NCBI GenBank assembly: GCA_032622095.1
Contig: CP136064.1
Coordinates: 254,264,484 to 254,328,483 of the forward strand
Source of the DNA: Siphonodentalium dalli
Lineage: Eukaryota > Mollusca > Scaphopoda > Gadilida > Siphonodentaliidae
DNA length: 64,000 bases
Reading direction: 5' to 3'
Part shown: positions 12,521 to 23,903 of the stretch, in pieces
How the letters are laid out: each line of letters opens with the position of its first letter
How positions within the stretch are numbered: position 1 is the first letter of the stretch
Translations under genes and position numbers: made by a program
The notes under the pieces: model-generated
What the model saw: the letters and a program-made list of their open reading frames with translations, nothing else
What the model was told of the DNA's origin: nothing
Databases searched by the model: none

Positions 12521-13014
12521 AGGCACGGTTGGCCTTAGTTGTCGAAAATATTCATATTTGTTCCAAACACCGTCAACAGACAAACATTAAAACGCATACA
12601 GTTTCGTTCATATATACCATGACCATCGCGTAAACAGCATGCTATCATAAAGACTTACTATATGTTACATAAGCAAGAGCCTGATTGTGTTACAGAAGAC
12701 AACACAGAGTCACTGGCTAATCACACACAAATGATATAAACGCTCTTTATTAGTTCCATATCAGGAATTCAGCAACAAAGAACGCTCTTTATGTTTACCA
12801 TCATAATATAAACAAACACCAGAACAGTAACTTTTTATGCTTTTGTTTACATAACAATGGTCAAACAAATGACAATAACATACTGTTTATGCGATATTTC
12901 TTATTTATATACGGACAAAGTCTTTCTACATTTTGATGTTCTTTCTGTTTGTGGCGGTTTTTGATGGGTGGAAATATTTTCACAGGATACCCACCGCCAA
13001 GGCCAACCGTACCT
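12521..13014. mobile_element. TTAA-flanked MITE in the 3' region of element A
   Basis: The 494-bp element starts AGGCACGGTTGGCCTT and ends with AAGGCCAACCGTACCT, an inverted repeat of about 16 bp with one mismatch. It is flanked on both sides by TTAA (12517-12520 and 13015-13018). It is AT-rich and non-coding and contains CGCTCTTTAT twice. TTAA target duplications are characteristic of piggyBac-type transposition, but the termini are not diagnostic and the superfamily is an inference. Confidence 0.7.
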
Positions 13015-13018
13015 TTAA

Positions 13019-14689
13019 CCTAGTGTTTTTAACTGTTTTTATCTCTCTTCTGTAACATAAAACCTATAAACCTTATTCTCCTATCTCACTGTCATCTCCT
13101 TTCTGAACAAACGCTACCTCTATTCTGCACAGACGCGCACTGGATATAATACCCGATAAGGGGGTCTCTAGTAACGATAGATAGATAGATAGAGGCCGTG
13201 ACGTCACAAACTATAAAGGGAGTTAATATTTCCTCCAAACTGGCGGCGTTAAGTTACCGGCGTATTTGCTTGCGCGGGTTAGTGTGACATGCAATATCTC
13301 CGATCTTGTGTGGAGATTTGCGCTAAAATTTTACACACGAACATAGAACAGCTTGCTTAATGCACATGCCTTTTCGTTATGCGATAGTTTCCTCTTCCCC
13401 TTGAAATCAGATAATTTGTGTTAATCATATCTGATCATTTTATTATGCTGATATACAACTATATAACTTGAGTATATGCAGGATGAAACCACTTCTTTTA
13501 AGAAAAATAAAAACAGAACCGCAACGAAGCACCTTATATGTATACAATGTATATAATTAAAGGAACACAACTATTTGAGAATATAATGTCATAGATGTAA
13601 AATGGTTATATTTCCATCCCTAGTACTTTTAGCTCAAATAGAGAAATATCGCAAATAGTTTTGTCATTTTATTATCCATTCCATATGGGATGTTGACACA
13701 CAGCACACTATAAAACGTGTAATTATTACACTGACACCTAGATCAACGCTCCCGTTTTCTGTTCTATGTTGTAAAGAATCCATTAACCCTCAAAATATGC
13801 GAAAAGATAGACATTGACGGACATAGTAGATTTTACCACACAGAAAAAGTCGACTGTTAGACGTGACCATTTACCACGTCAACAAGAACAACAACCGAGT
13901 ATAGTTTGTAGGTGGTTGGGGTTTTCTCTATGTGACTCGTTGTTATTACACTCTACCGTGGAGTACAGTTCCATATATAGTCCCCAAATGTTCGTGACCA
14001 AACCGAGATGTGACGCATATATGGGAGTTATGATGAATGGATCTGGAAATCGTATCACCCCAGTCTTGATGGTCTAATAATTGGAGATATGCTATGTGCA
14101 CCATCTTTAACGGGAATGTGGTGTTGACCGTGTTGTCAATGCTTGACTATTCCATCTACAAACCAGTACCACATTGGTCGATGTGAGTTACATTGTATTT
14201 TATGCTACTTTGTTCTATATCCATGTCGACTGAACATGTATTCTTATTAGCTGATTTGTTATTGATACAAAAGGAAAATATCACGCTGAATGCATGTTGT
14301 TGATAACAGCGAGGAAAAATGACCTATTTGAGCACTTATTTTAAGAGATGAACCCGGTGAATAGTTCATCGGTCGCTATTCGATAACTTTGGTAATGTGG
14401 TATGTATAATAGTTTCCCTTTGGACAATCACATAGAACATTTAAGCATTAACCATCTGTGTAGTTTCGGAGATGGAACATAGAATGGCTTTTTATTTGAA
14501 TATGGGCCGTTGTATACATATTGTTCCCTCCATCTGACGCGGGCCGTCAGGCCGAATCGAATGGTATTCATGGTTAATTTTCGACCAAAAATAAAATTAG
14601 AACACTTAAGCACTCATGCGACAAACTGACAAGGTTGCCCAGGTACACGAATCTGGTTATTGACCCTCCTTATATGTGGATCACACGTG
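13019..14689. other. Probable element A 3' tail, then unrecognised sequence
   Basis: The part up to a short GATA microsatellite (13177-13194) may be the 3' untranslated tail of element A. Beyond it I see nothing supportable; the ORF at 13814-14077 has no protein-like features. Confidence 0.35.
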
Positions 14690-14774
14690 TGTTCGAATCA
14701 GCTTCGTCAGTGCTGGGCGGCCTATGGTGGCGTATAATGAACCGAACACACTACCAACTGGACCAATGAGGCTC
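14690..14774 (-). ncRNA. tRNA-derived SINE head, copy 1
   Basis: On the - strand the sequence has an A box (TGGTCCAGTTGG, complement of 14754-14765), followed about 60 bases on by a degenerate B box (TGATTCGAAC, near 14691-14700). A related copy is at 33370-33433, with the shared block GCTGACGAAGCTG. The two form a pol III, tRNA-derived repeat and not a functional tRNA, because no cloverleaf could be closed. Confidence 0.45.
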
Positions 14775-15682
14775 AATACCTGTTATAGCAATTGGAATAT
14801 GTCATGACATTAAATTTTAAGACTTTATAATAGTCTCGTGCACTATAATATTAATTCTGTAGAAAGTGTTCTCTTTTTTGGAACGCCGAACTAACTGATA
14901 CTGAAAACAGTGACATGTTTAAGGCTGTATACTCGTATATCACAGATTCAGGTCGATTTGAGATAACTTACCACTTGTATATCTTGTTCCCATATGCGAT
15001 ATCCCAGTTATGCCCCTCTTAAGCCATTGGCTAAGTGTTAACACCTGTACCATTATTCTTTTACTGGTTGCAGCGGGATGATGACCGAAATGTTAGTGAA
15101 GCGTACAGACACTCAACATCACGCACATATCTCGACACTTTACCGAACTTAACAGCCCTTTCCACAATAGCCATTAAGTTTTGTTCCGTTGATTGTTAGT
15201 TATATGTATGCATATATAATATGCCTTCTGTTTGTAGTCTCCAATGTTATAATTTGTCAGTGTATTATACAAGGGAGAGCAGGATATTCCAAGTGATTAG
15301 TACTTATCCTCCAATCTCTTTTGTTATAAATCCAATCATGTTTAACTCCACAGTTCACTTTGTAGAGAAATCTTGCTGTTTGCATAGAAGAAGTTTGCTC
15401 TCATAACGATGTCCCCGTGGGGGGGGGGGGGGGTCTTTACTAGAATCAGCTTGTCAAGCCGTCCATCTGTCCCGACTTCTGTCTGCCAGTGTACACAATT
15501 TTGTCCGAGCTTTTATTCCTACATTTTTCGGCCAATTTGTTTGAAGCTTGGCGCAGATATTTAGTACCATGGGAACCTGTGCACATGTGATTATGACGTA
15601 GGTGGTGCTATCCCCTTATTCGACTACCCGATTATTATTATATGTATCGGTCTTCATTGTTTTGTACGTATTCCGTTTACAG
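14775..15682. other. Non-coding flank or intron upstream of exon 1
   Basis: A signal-peptide exon for the metalloprotease was looked for here and not found. Positions 15270-15340 share a diverged repeat with 36708-36775 (around TCCTCCAATC-CTTTTGT-ATAAA). A 16-G run lies at 15418-15433. Confidence 0.4.
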
Positions 15683-15888
15683 ACAATATTTCTGTTGAAA
15701 TATCCCTACATTCGAGGACGAAGCGATCGACGCATGTCGACCACAACGAGGCAGACATCAGCTTTTCATTTAGTAAGGGCAAAGTTCAACTGCATTTGAC
15801 CCTGAATGAACACATCAGTGGAGATGTGCCGATCGGGATACTCAACAGTAGGGGTATGCTAGAAGATGCAAGCCTGTTGGGCAGTAAG
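15683..15888 (+). CDS. Metalloprotease (M12, ADAM/ADAMTS-like) prodomain exon 1
   Basis: This 206-bp exon lies between an acceptor (TTCCGTTTACAG) and a donor (AAG then GTAAGA). It starts with two bases that finish a codon and then has 68 open codons in phase 0. The peptide contains RTKRSTHVDHNEADISFSF, then LHLTLNEHISGDVPIGIL, ending DASLLGSK. Alternating hydrophobic strands around LTLNEH are typical of the propeptide of M12B (reprolysin-type) metalloproteases, which keeps the enzyme latent in the secretory pathway. The sequence joins in frame to exon 2. It is called first only because no earlier exon was found; the entry phase shows that at least one upstream exon exists. The family call rests on remembered pattern only. 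Confidence 0.72.
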
Positions 15889-17399
15889 GTAAGAAAACCC
15901 TCAAGACTTTGTCAGTAAATTGTCACCCCAGTCAACTTTGTAACTCTGGTGGAAGTTATTGGGACCATTTACTGGAGTTGTTTGGATGTCTCGCCTTTGA
16001 AATGCAAATATATTGGCTACTGAGAGATGTTATTTCCTCCCACGTGTAATTGTTGCAATTCAAATTTTATAAACATTTTTGTCAGCGGTTTCAATGTCGG
16101 AAGGTATCAATAAATCCGAAACAGTTTTATCTGCGTATACATTCAGTGTTAAATATTTTTGTTGCCAAATTATAATGTACTGAACTTACCATATCTGCCA
16201 TGATGTTGGAAATTTATCCATGAGTAAAACAATGTCTTTCTTTTTGGTGACATTTAAATACATTTAAATACGAGAACATGATAAGTGGTTGTGCGTGCGT
16301 AAACCAACATATAAGCACAACTACAACTGTAAAGCTAATTAATGTATTCGAACAGACGACTGTCTCATAACAACAGCTATGCCCCACCCCATAAAACTGG
16401 CCGTGGATTCATCCATTTGTGGGGCAATGGAGCTGCACAATCTTTTGGAGATGAGCTTTAATATGTATATCAGTTGCGGTTGGTGGTCGGAAAATATGGA
16501 TTAGTTGCCCACGGTCGCCAAATCACAGCCCGTTTAAAGACGCATCTATTTAATGGACACAACCTTTAGAACGTCTTCTGAATTCCCGGATCAACTGGCC
16601 TCAAGACTAATGCATAAGATAAACTTAGATTACGATATGTCATAGCTTATGTGCAAACTTCGTTTCTTGGGGGAAATAAATTCTTGAATATGATACAGTT
16701 AATGAGTTCAGGTTAAATGGACAATCTCGGTACACATAATTGAAAGCATGTGTGTCATAGCACAGGTGTGGCATAAATTATGTTTGTGAGTTAGGGAGAT
16801 CATTTGCTGACCAGAACGCATTATGAGCGATCGGCTAATTCGTTGCATATTGTTATCTATAGTTTACTGCCTTATTCCGATCACCACCGGCAGCTATATA
16901 TAATTATAACAGTTTCGCACTATATATGGTTTTGGGTTTCGTACAATTTAGTTATTATAGTTAAATGCTGAAATGGGTATATACAATCTATTTGTATGGA
17001 AATAACTGGAGGTATATGCTGTATTATCCTGTGGTATTATTCTATTAGTCTTTTATAGGTGTGTCGGTTTGCATTATGTCCTCTCCGCCACCGTGTAGGT
17101 TGAAGGCATACTCTCAAAATATAGCGATATAAAACAAGTGTAATTTGTTTTTGGGGATTGGTGGAATTCGAACCCCGGCCCATGACGGCGAGCGCGCCTT
17201 GTGACTCAAAGTTCAACGTCAATACCACACGGCCACTGAAGCGTCCCCAAAAAGGAAGCTCATGGGCCTGGGTTCGAATAACACCCACCCACCCCCCAAA
17301 TTGTGCACTGTGTCAAAATTACACTTGCTTCTACAAATAGGCACCTTGTGTGTTGTATAGTCTATATATGTTTCATATAAATGTTGTCATTGTACCAAG
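15889..17399 (+). other. Intron 1 of the metalloprotease gene
   Basis: It is 1511 bp, from GTAAGA to CAAG before exon 2. It holds no other exon-like block. Near its end is a tRNA-like repeat on the - strand (17151-17250). Confidence 0.65.
17151..17250 (-). ncRNA. tRNA-like SINE fragment
   Basis: On the - strand the ends pair as TTGGGGA and TCCCCAA. Inside are an A-box-like TGGCCGTGTGG and a strong B box (GGGGTTCGAATTCC). The T stem pairs poorly and the anticodon arm is irregular, so this is a tRNA-derived repeat rather than a working tRNA gene. A second B-box-like GGGTTCGAATAAC lies on the + strand at about 17270-17282. Confidence 0.45.
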
Positions 17400-17489
17400 G
17401 GATCTATTCGAGCATACCAAGATGTTGTCAATGGAGCCGCCATCACCATCGTGACGTCAGATGACGCAGAACAATCGGATGAGGAGATC
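17400..17489 (+). CDS. Metalloprotease prodomain exon 2
   Basis: This 90-bp exon of 30 codons, phase 0 at both ends, lies between an acceptor at 17398-17399 and a GTGAGT donor at 17490. The peptide includes SIRAYQDVVNGAAITIVTSD and an acidic tail ending DEEI. A block of the form YQD-NGAA-V-S before a short loop is what I expect in the middle of an M12B propeptide. It joins exon 1 and exon 3 without a phase conflict. The acceptor lacks a strong pyrimidine tract, so the 5' boundary is the least certain of the four exons. Confidence 0.68.
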
Positions 17490-18630
17490 GTGAGTATATG
17501 TGTAACTATGTCAAGTACCAGCTGGTACACCTGCAAATTGCAGTGAAGCTATTGGCATAAGTTGTGCGCTTAGATCAGTTAGGTTAAACGGACACTAAGT
17601 CATAATATGTTGTCCTGAACATGTGAGTCCGGTTCGCCTGGAGGTCTAGATCAGTTACAACGTAGCATCCATAAACGTCGTGACGATACATTGGCCGGAT
17701 ACTTCATATCAGTTTGGAACCACATAGGGGGGTTCGACTATAGGTCACTAGAATAGTAACCATTTTCAACGTATAGCAACCATGAACTTGGTAGCGATAC
17801 ATTGGGTTGTCATGTACAATTAAACGACGTTCCGTAGACGTGATGCATTGGTTTTGTCTACATGTGAAAATGTAATAGTAGTAGAGACCCACCCAGTTGT
17901 AATGTCATTGTTAACTGTAGATGGTGAACAAGCTGGCAATTAACATTCTTTGCACAATCTTTTATCATTGCTTCGGCCAATATAAATGCAGTGAGAAAAT
18001 GTGACTCACAAAGCGTGTATCTTGTTCAAAATGCTTATAATTTAACCGTTATATATTATATATAGAGAGGGCTCTTTTAAGTTGGTATAACTTGTCCACT
18101 GTGAATTTGAAGTATAACAACTTAAATTATGTCAAGTTTGCCAGGAACGTGGCTAGAGAGTCCCCATTGGGGTGTCCACTTTAGAATTTCCAAATGCACC
18201 TTCTCGAACCAGACCCGATTCCCAAGTTCGGGAAATTCGTTTGCACCGTCAACTCATTGGGGTTGATTTGTTCAACTGTTGGGAATTTCCAACTTGACAC
18301 CCTATGAGCATGGGATAGTTTCAACCGATGACCATTTCAGTCAAAACGTTTGACCGCAAGTATAGGCAAGTATTTGACCTTGGGTCCCGAAATAACAATT
18401 GCACACTAAATGGTGGTTGGAAAATCAAAATGCCAGAATAATTTTAACTTACTTTTGGTGTGAAATTTTCAACTGTGTCAGGCATGAAGTTTACAAATAA
18501 AAATATTGATCAAAGTCGAATACAAAGACCCTACATCATTTTGCCACGTCCCTGATTATTGCGACGCAATTGCTAAGCATGTTGGAATCTTAAGTCTCTC
18601 ATTCTAAGACCTACATGCATTTGATTTCAG
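17490..18630 (+). other. Intron 2 of the metalloprotease gene
   Basis: It is 1141 bp, from GTGAGT to TTGATTTCAG. Positions 18160-18420 contain a degenerate member of the GTTGGAAATTTCCAAC repeat family, including TTGGGAATTTCCAAC. Confidence 0.65.
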
Positions 18631-18754
18631 CTCGGGACGTTTATAACAGACGGGATCGAATACTCTATCACCAAGACCGAACCGTCATCATCGACAAACT
18701 CCTATGTCGTCCAGGAGATAGATGAGGCGATCGGATTCAGTGACGTATTCACAG
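18631..18754 (+). CDS. Metalloprotease prodomain exon 3
   Basis: This 124-bp exon follows a good acceptor (TTGATTTCAG) and ends ACAG before GTTGGT, leaving phase 1. The peptide reads LGTFITDGIEYSITKTE, a serine-rich loop, then SYVVQEIDEAIGFSDVFT. The GTF-DG-YSI strand pair is characteristic of M12B propeptides (pfam Pep_M12B_propep type). The terminal G plus AT from exon 4 makes an aspartate codon, so the peptide continues directly into the furin site 28 kb away. A decayed duplicate of this exon lies 112 bp downstream. Confidence 0.75.
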
Positions 18755-18865
18755 GTTGGTTGTAGTAAATGGGCGAACACAATAATCTTAACAGATCAAT
18801 GTGTACATGTAGCCGCGTTTAAGTTTACAATAAACCTTTCGAATAGTAATACAAATCGATGAATT

Positions 18866-18944
18866 CACGACATGCCATACACTGACTTGATATACTCTGA
18901 AAGATCCTACATACGTCTTGCGATCGGATCCGATGACACATTTA
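18866..18944 (+). pseudogene. Decayed duplicate of metalloprotease exon 3
   Basis: In the reading frame of exon 3 this stretch gives YTDLIYSERSY, then LAIGSDDTFTG, against IEYS, NSYV and EAIGFSDVFTG in exon 3. The last 30 bases, including the ACAG/GTTGGT donor, are the most similar. The middle is shortened, and there is no plausible acceptor or pyrimidine tract at the 5' side. It is a tandem exon duplicate that has lost its acceptor. It could be spliced only if a cryptic acceptor is used. Confidence 0.55.
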
Positions 18945-18950
18945 CAGGTT

Positions 18951-20639
18951 GGTTATACTGAACCATGACGACCACAAACATTTAGAATCGAATGACTGTG
19001 CGTCACAATGATCACGTCAGTCCAGCAACTTTCCTTGGAAATAGAAAATGCGTTAACTTTTACAGTGATCTTTGCCATTATTAATTGAGCTCGACATATA
19101 CGGAATTGATATACACTGATATCATCGATGTTCAGGTGTTTTCCAAATTGAAGTGAGGCTAACGTTTCCAGGTGTTACGGCACCAGTAATATATAGCAAT
19201 CCCAGGTTGCTATTCACTGAGTAATAATTCTCAGATATTATATTTATTCGATATGATAAACACACAGTAGCGGGTACAACCCATACAGCCACAGAGGATA
19301 CATCTTTCAGAGATGTTACTCAGTCTCTAGTCTGGAAGCAAGTCCCAGATATTCTCAACACGAATCATCCTACCAGAAACAGTGCTTTGTCAAATATTAA
19401 TTTTTGTAATTGGTCAACATGAAATATGGTTATGAATTGTGCGGGATGAAAGAGTGAATGAATGAATCATCATGAAATGAGATTAATGCGGTATGCGTTG
19501 AACAATGACTCATACAATGATTCATTAACCATTATATTGAAATAGGTTCTCCCAAAGTTAATTAATATTTCCTCAAATTACGAACAGCGTCCAAGAGTCC
19601 GTTTGGGAAATTTAAGTAATATAATATTGGCGGACATGTCGCATATTTGACAGTGATGGCTACATTTAGAAAGAGTAGCCAGATGTTCCGTATTTCTGAC
19701 GATATGCAAGTCTTACAACTCGATGGACCACGAACGCTCTTTATTTGTTCATGCTGGACCCATTAATTCGTTTTGAGGGGATCGAGTCTCTGAATGGAAA
19801 GTGGCGCGCTCGGTTTAGAATTATCTACTTTCTAATTTATATTTTACTTGTTTTAAGGACACGCCCCTGGGTACCATACATTTAGTGGTTATACTGCAAA
19901 ATTTGCAGTAGACTGTATTGCTCTATACCACAGTATACCACATATGTAACAGTTATAACAAGAAAGTTACGTTCGACCGACACAGACTGGCACAAACACT
20001 TACTCTCGCATACACTGACAATATATTCGGTTTTTGTTGGTATTGATCAATACCAAATCTGATTCCATTGGTTTTGATGAAAACCAAATCTGAATCCCTT
20101 GGTTGTGAGGACATGTTCAATACCATATATTGGTTTTGACTGATAGTCTTCAAGAGTTATCGTTACTGTTTCCGTGTATCACATGGCCAGACTGGCGGTC
20201 GCCATTTTATTTCGAAGCGACTGAAACACTTTCTAGTGTTAAAATCACAGCAAATAACTTAGACTGGTTCAATGGGTGATCACAGATATGTTTCCCGATG
20301 GCCGGACAATCTTATCTTCAGGAATCTTGACATGTATGTATCTACTAACTATTAATTATAGGATGCTTTCGGTTTCGACTTCAATTTACACGAAATCTTC
20401 ACACGTATTTTGTATCAGCACACAAGCTTATATATGGGCACCAACACGATAGAGAAGTGACAGAACATTTCAAACTCAACAAATAAGATTATGCCTTTGT
20501 CAATGGATAAGACATAACAAATTTTCATCAAAATCAATTTCTCAGTATATTTGATAAAATTTGTCATGCTGTTTGAAATTGGTCATGTCCACAGTAATTT
20601 ATCAGGTTTAGAACTTTAGGTCATGTTTATGGAATGGCA
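18951..20639. other. Intronic sequence with a small palindrome cluster at its end
   Basis: A further weak echo of exon 3 (ATACGGAATTGATATACACTG near 19098) may be a third, more decayed copy. Around 20040-20120 the motif family CCAAAT/ATTGGTTTTGAT-AAAACC appears, as at 28.4 kb. Nothing else could be supported. Confidence 0.35.
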
Positions 20640-21860
20640 TGTACTTTTACATTTATTCCTTATTTGCGCTTAAGCTTAAATCACTTACACGTAAAGCAAA
20701 TTATTTATGCTTAAATGCAAATCATTTACGCTTAAGCACAAAAGGATCATAATTTTCATATTTATGCTTAAGTGCAAATAAGAAGTAAATATTAAAACCA
20801 TGTCCCATATTGTATGGGAGTTCAAATTCACATTTAATATCCAGTTACGCTTAAGTGTAATGCATAAAACCATTATTCTTGAGCGTAATTCAGATTTCCA
20901 TTATGCTTTTCAAAGCATAATCTATTAAACTTAAGCGTAAAGCCATTACGCTTAAGCGTAATGTCGTTATGCTTAAGCGTAATGTCAATACGCTTAAGTG
21001 TAAATCATATTCCATATGTGAAAACTCCCCTGAAGCTGAAATGGATGCAGCCAATTCCTGATGCTAGTAACTTTTGACAAATATCTAGCTTAGATGATAT
21101 CATTATATGTAAGGTAATAATGCTATGAAAATATTGTATGCTTAAGTGTAATGGCAGTGCGCTTAAGTGTACTTTTCAATTTTCAGTGCTTTATGACTAA
21201 TTGGATTCTCTCTATATTAAATCTATTTTGAGCCCTGAATATGCTTAAGCATAATTAGCTATTAAATGTGAATTTGGCCTCCCATACCAATATGGGTGAA
21301 CCACAAATCAATCTTTATTTAGACCGATATGTCTAAATGTGTTGGCCAATCAGTCTAAACAGATTGAATGTTGACAATTTGCCAATAGATAAGACATAAA
21401 ATTTTCATAAACAAAATTCTTAAAGTTGAAAAAGACATTTGACAGTTTATTTGATAAAAAGTTGTCATTCCGTTTGAAAATTATCATGATTCATGGCAAT
21501 TTATCAGGTCTAGGTGAATAGGTGTATGGGAGGCCATGCGCAAATTACTTACACTTTAGAAGCGAAAAATTATGGATCATATTTATGCTCAAGCGCAAAT
21601 AAGGTACAAATGTTAAACTCGCATCACATATGGATGAACCACCGAATGTTCTTAATTAGACCGATCGGTCTAAAGAGTCTAGACCAATTGGTCTAAAGTC
21701 TTCCTGTCAGTACCTTCTCTGACACCGGTCTAACTAAATTGTAAGAGAAGGAAAGCATTTTCACATTTATTCATTATTTGCGCAAAAGTGCAAATTATTT
21801 ACTCTTAAGCACAAATTATTTACGCTTAAGCGATAATTATTTACAAATGAGCACATATCA
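20640..21860. repeat. Cluster of CTTAAG palindromes in a duplicated unit
   Basis: At least a dozen copies of CTTAAG occur, most within variants of the 16-bp palindrome TTACGCTTAAGCGTAA (clearest near 20940-21000). The block 20480-20660 is repeated with divergence at about 21370-21560 (shared GATAAGACATAA, TTTGATAAAA, GTTTGAAA and AATTTATCAGGTCT), so the palindromes sit in a duplicated unit of roughly 900 bp. There is no coding capacity. Confidence 0.8.
21325..21700. repeat. Second palindrome family (AGACCNATNGGTCT)
   Basis: TTAGACCGATCGGTCTAA (21657-21674) and TAGACCAATTGGTCTA (about 21679-21694) are perfect palindromes. A diverged pair, TTAGACCGATATGTCTAA and GGCCAATCAGTCTAA, sits near 21318-21360. 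They are interleaved with the CTTAAG cluster. Confidence 0.75.
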
Positions 21861-22627
21861 TTATCATTTATTCTTGAGCACAACATTGACAAATGGATCG
21901 CCCAGACCTGTTTTAATTTTATAATATTTCATTAATTAATCATTTAATCAAAATGAAGATAATTATGTCACAACATAGACATAAACATTTGATGGGCTTA
22001 ATAAGGCTAAGGGGTTACTTATACCCCCACCCACTGAATAATTATTGTTTTAAATATAAAAACTTCATGCTAACAACAGCTGTATGATGTTATATTTATA
22101 TGAACATAATTGTGCGTCGTTCAATAAATGGACCCGATATTTACGACATATTTTAATCATGCAACAAATTACAAAACAAAAATATATTTGCATGTATTCG
22201 TATTTTCGATTATTGAAAATTATGAAATTAGCACATGCTGCACGCCCACTGAGCATCACTTGTGTCTACTTAACGCATACGGACGCAAACAGGTAAGGTC
22301 ATATACTAGGCAGAAAATTACGGCATACAAACTGATTACCGGTATAATTTTCCTTTTAAAAAAGTGATGAAATAAATTACCTCGAGGCAGCTTTTAGTTT
22401 CTCTCATGGTCTTTCGGCAGACATATATTCTCAAAATATTTGTCTCCACATTGATATGATGATCACTATCCATGCGGTTCTATCGGTGTCTACTGTTAAC
22501 ACAATGAAGTCACATTGAATGTCATTTCAATGTCGTTGCAATGACTTCTTCAACATGCCGAAAATAACCATCAGTGCAACAATGCAGTGGAATTCATCGT
22601 AAATGGAATGATGCCTTAGTGATTTTT
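21861..22627. other. Non-coding, nothing recognised
   Basis: Overlapping short ORFs on both strands around 22065-22367 are chance openings in AT-rich DNA. Confidence 0.35.
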
Positions 22628-22972
22628 AGACGACCACGATTCAATCTTAAGTGGAAAGATTTCCATCGTAGGAAGTAACCGGTACCGTAGTGAAACTGCG
22701 CATGCTCACGTCAATATCACAAGTCAAAAAATAATATCAAGCACTGATTGATTTCAGATGCGAAATCGTGGCGTATCCTTGACTAGCTCCACTTGTGATG
22801 TACGTAAAATGATAGCGGTAGCTGGAATGATAGTAGGGTAGTCGATCACATGCGTATATAATGAACAGCCCACGGTATCATCATCTACGACAACATCGCA
22901 ATCGTGTGAACAAACAATCCATTATATTTGTCAGGCCCGATTCCTCCACTTACGATTGAATCGTGGTCGTCT
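22628..22972. repeat. Inverted-repeat element
   Basis: AGACGACCACGATTCAATC at 22628-22646 is repeated as its complement at about 22954-22972, and the arms continue through TAAGTGGA and beyond (about 35 bp each). The interior is non-coding. The structure is that of a MITE or fold-back element of about 345 bp. Confidence 0.65.
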
Positions 22973-23165
22973 GAACGTTTCACCAGCTGAACCACCGGAC
23001 ATATTTGTGCCGGCATGACATGCCTGTCAACCGATATGATAGCCAGATAGATTGTCATAATAATCAGATATAATAGCAATTTTTGTACCTGTCTTGTTGA
23101 CTTATAAAATAAATTAAGAATTTCCTCGCGTGAAAATTTATGTTAGAGTACGAACATGTAGTCGG

Positions 23166-23455
23166 TCATGTCACTTAGCCGGGACAACTCGGTTAGCCGA
23201 GACAACCCGGTCTGCCGGGACAAATCAATCATGCTGTTATGTGACCCGAGACAACTCGGTTAGCTGGGACAACTCGGTAGTCAACGTCAACCGAGTTGTC
23301 CCAGCTAACCGAGTTGTCCCAGCTAACTCGGTTTGCCGAGTTGACCCGGCTCATGTAACAGCACACCATTATTTTAGTGAGAAAGCACAGAGGACCGAGG
23401 CACCCGGCAGAACGGGTTGTCCCGGCTAACCGAGTTGTCCCGCTCATGTAACAAG
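23166..23455. repeat. Inverted-repeat cluster of GGGACAACTCGGTTAGC units
   Basis: The unit GGGACAACTCGGTTAGC occurs several times in direct orientation (about 23180-23280) and then as its complement (about 23290-23345 and 23410-23452). TGT(T/G)ACATGAGC-like sequences sit at the edges of the blocks. ORFs on both strands repeat the same dipeptide pattern and only reflect the symmetry. Confidence 0.85.
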
Positions 23456-23903
23456 CCCCTAAATACATAGGCCTACAGGGCGCTCACAGAATTATTGGAA
23501 AAATGACCACATCATGCTTGATTCTAGTTCGCAATTTGGGAACTACGCATTCGTCAATATTTAACACATTTACAATGATTTTTTCACAAGCAAATTCTTG
23601 ATGAATATATAACAATTAAACAGTGATTTATTTACAAACATCAATTTCAATGGAACACTACATTACTTCCGAATGGACACTCGGAACTATCGGATCGTTC
23701 AATGAAAATGTTCCGAAGATAAAATTATTGGCGCAATCAATAATCGCATTGAAATCACACCAAATTTTATTGTAATCGACCCACTCTACCCGCTGTCAGT
23801 TCATAATCCAGCTAATCCACATTGCTTCATGATTGGGAAATCATCAAACAAAAATAATGTAATTGTTCTTGCAAAGAATTGAATATTTCTCAATCCAGTC
23901 GGC
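23456..23903. other. Non-coding, nothing recognised
   Basis: No supported feature. Confidence 0.35.

Noticed and set aside
17151..17250. Functional tRNA gene
   Set aside because: The acceptor stem and B box are good, but the T stem and anticodon arm do not pair properly.
23130..23468. Overlapping ORFs on both strands
   Set aside because: Both mirror the inverted GGGACAACTCGG units; symmetry of the repeat accounts for them.
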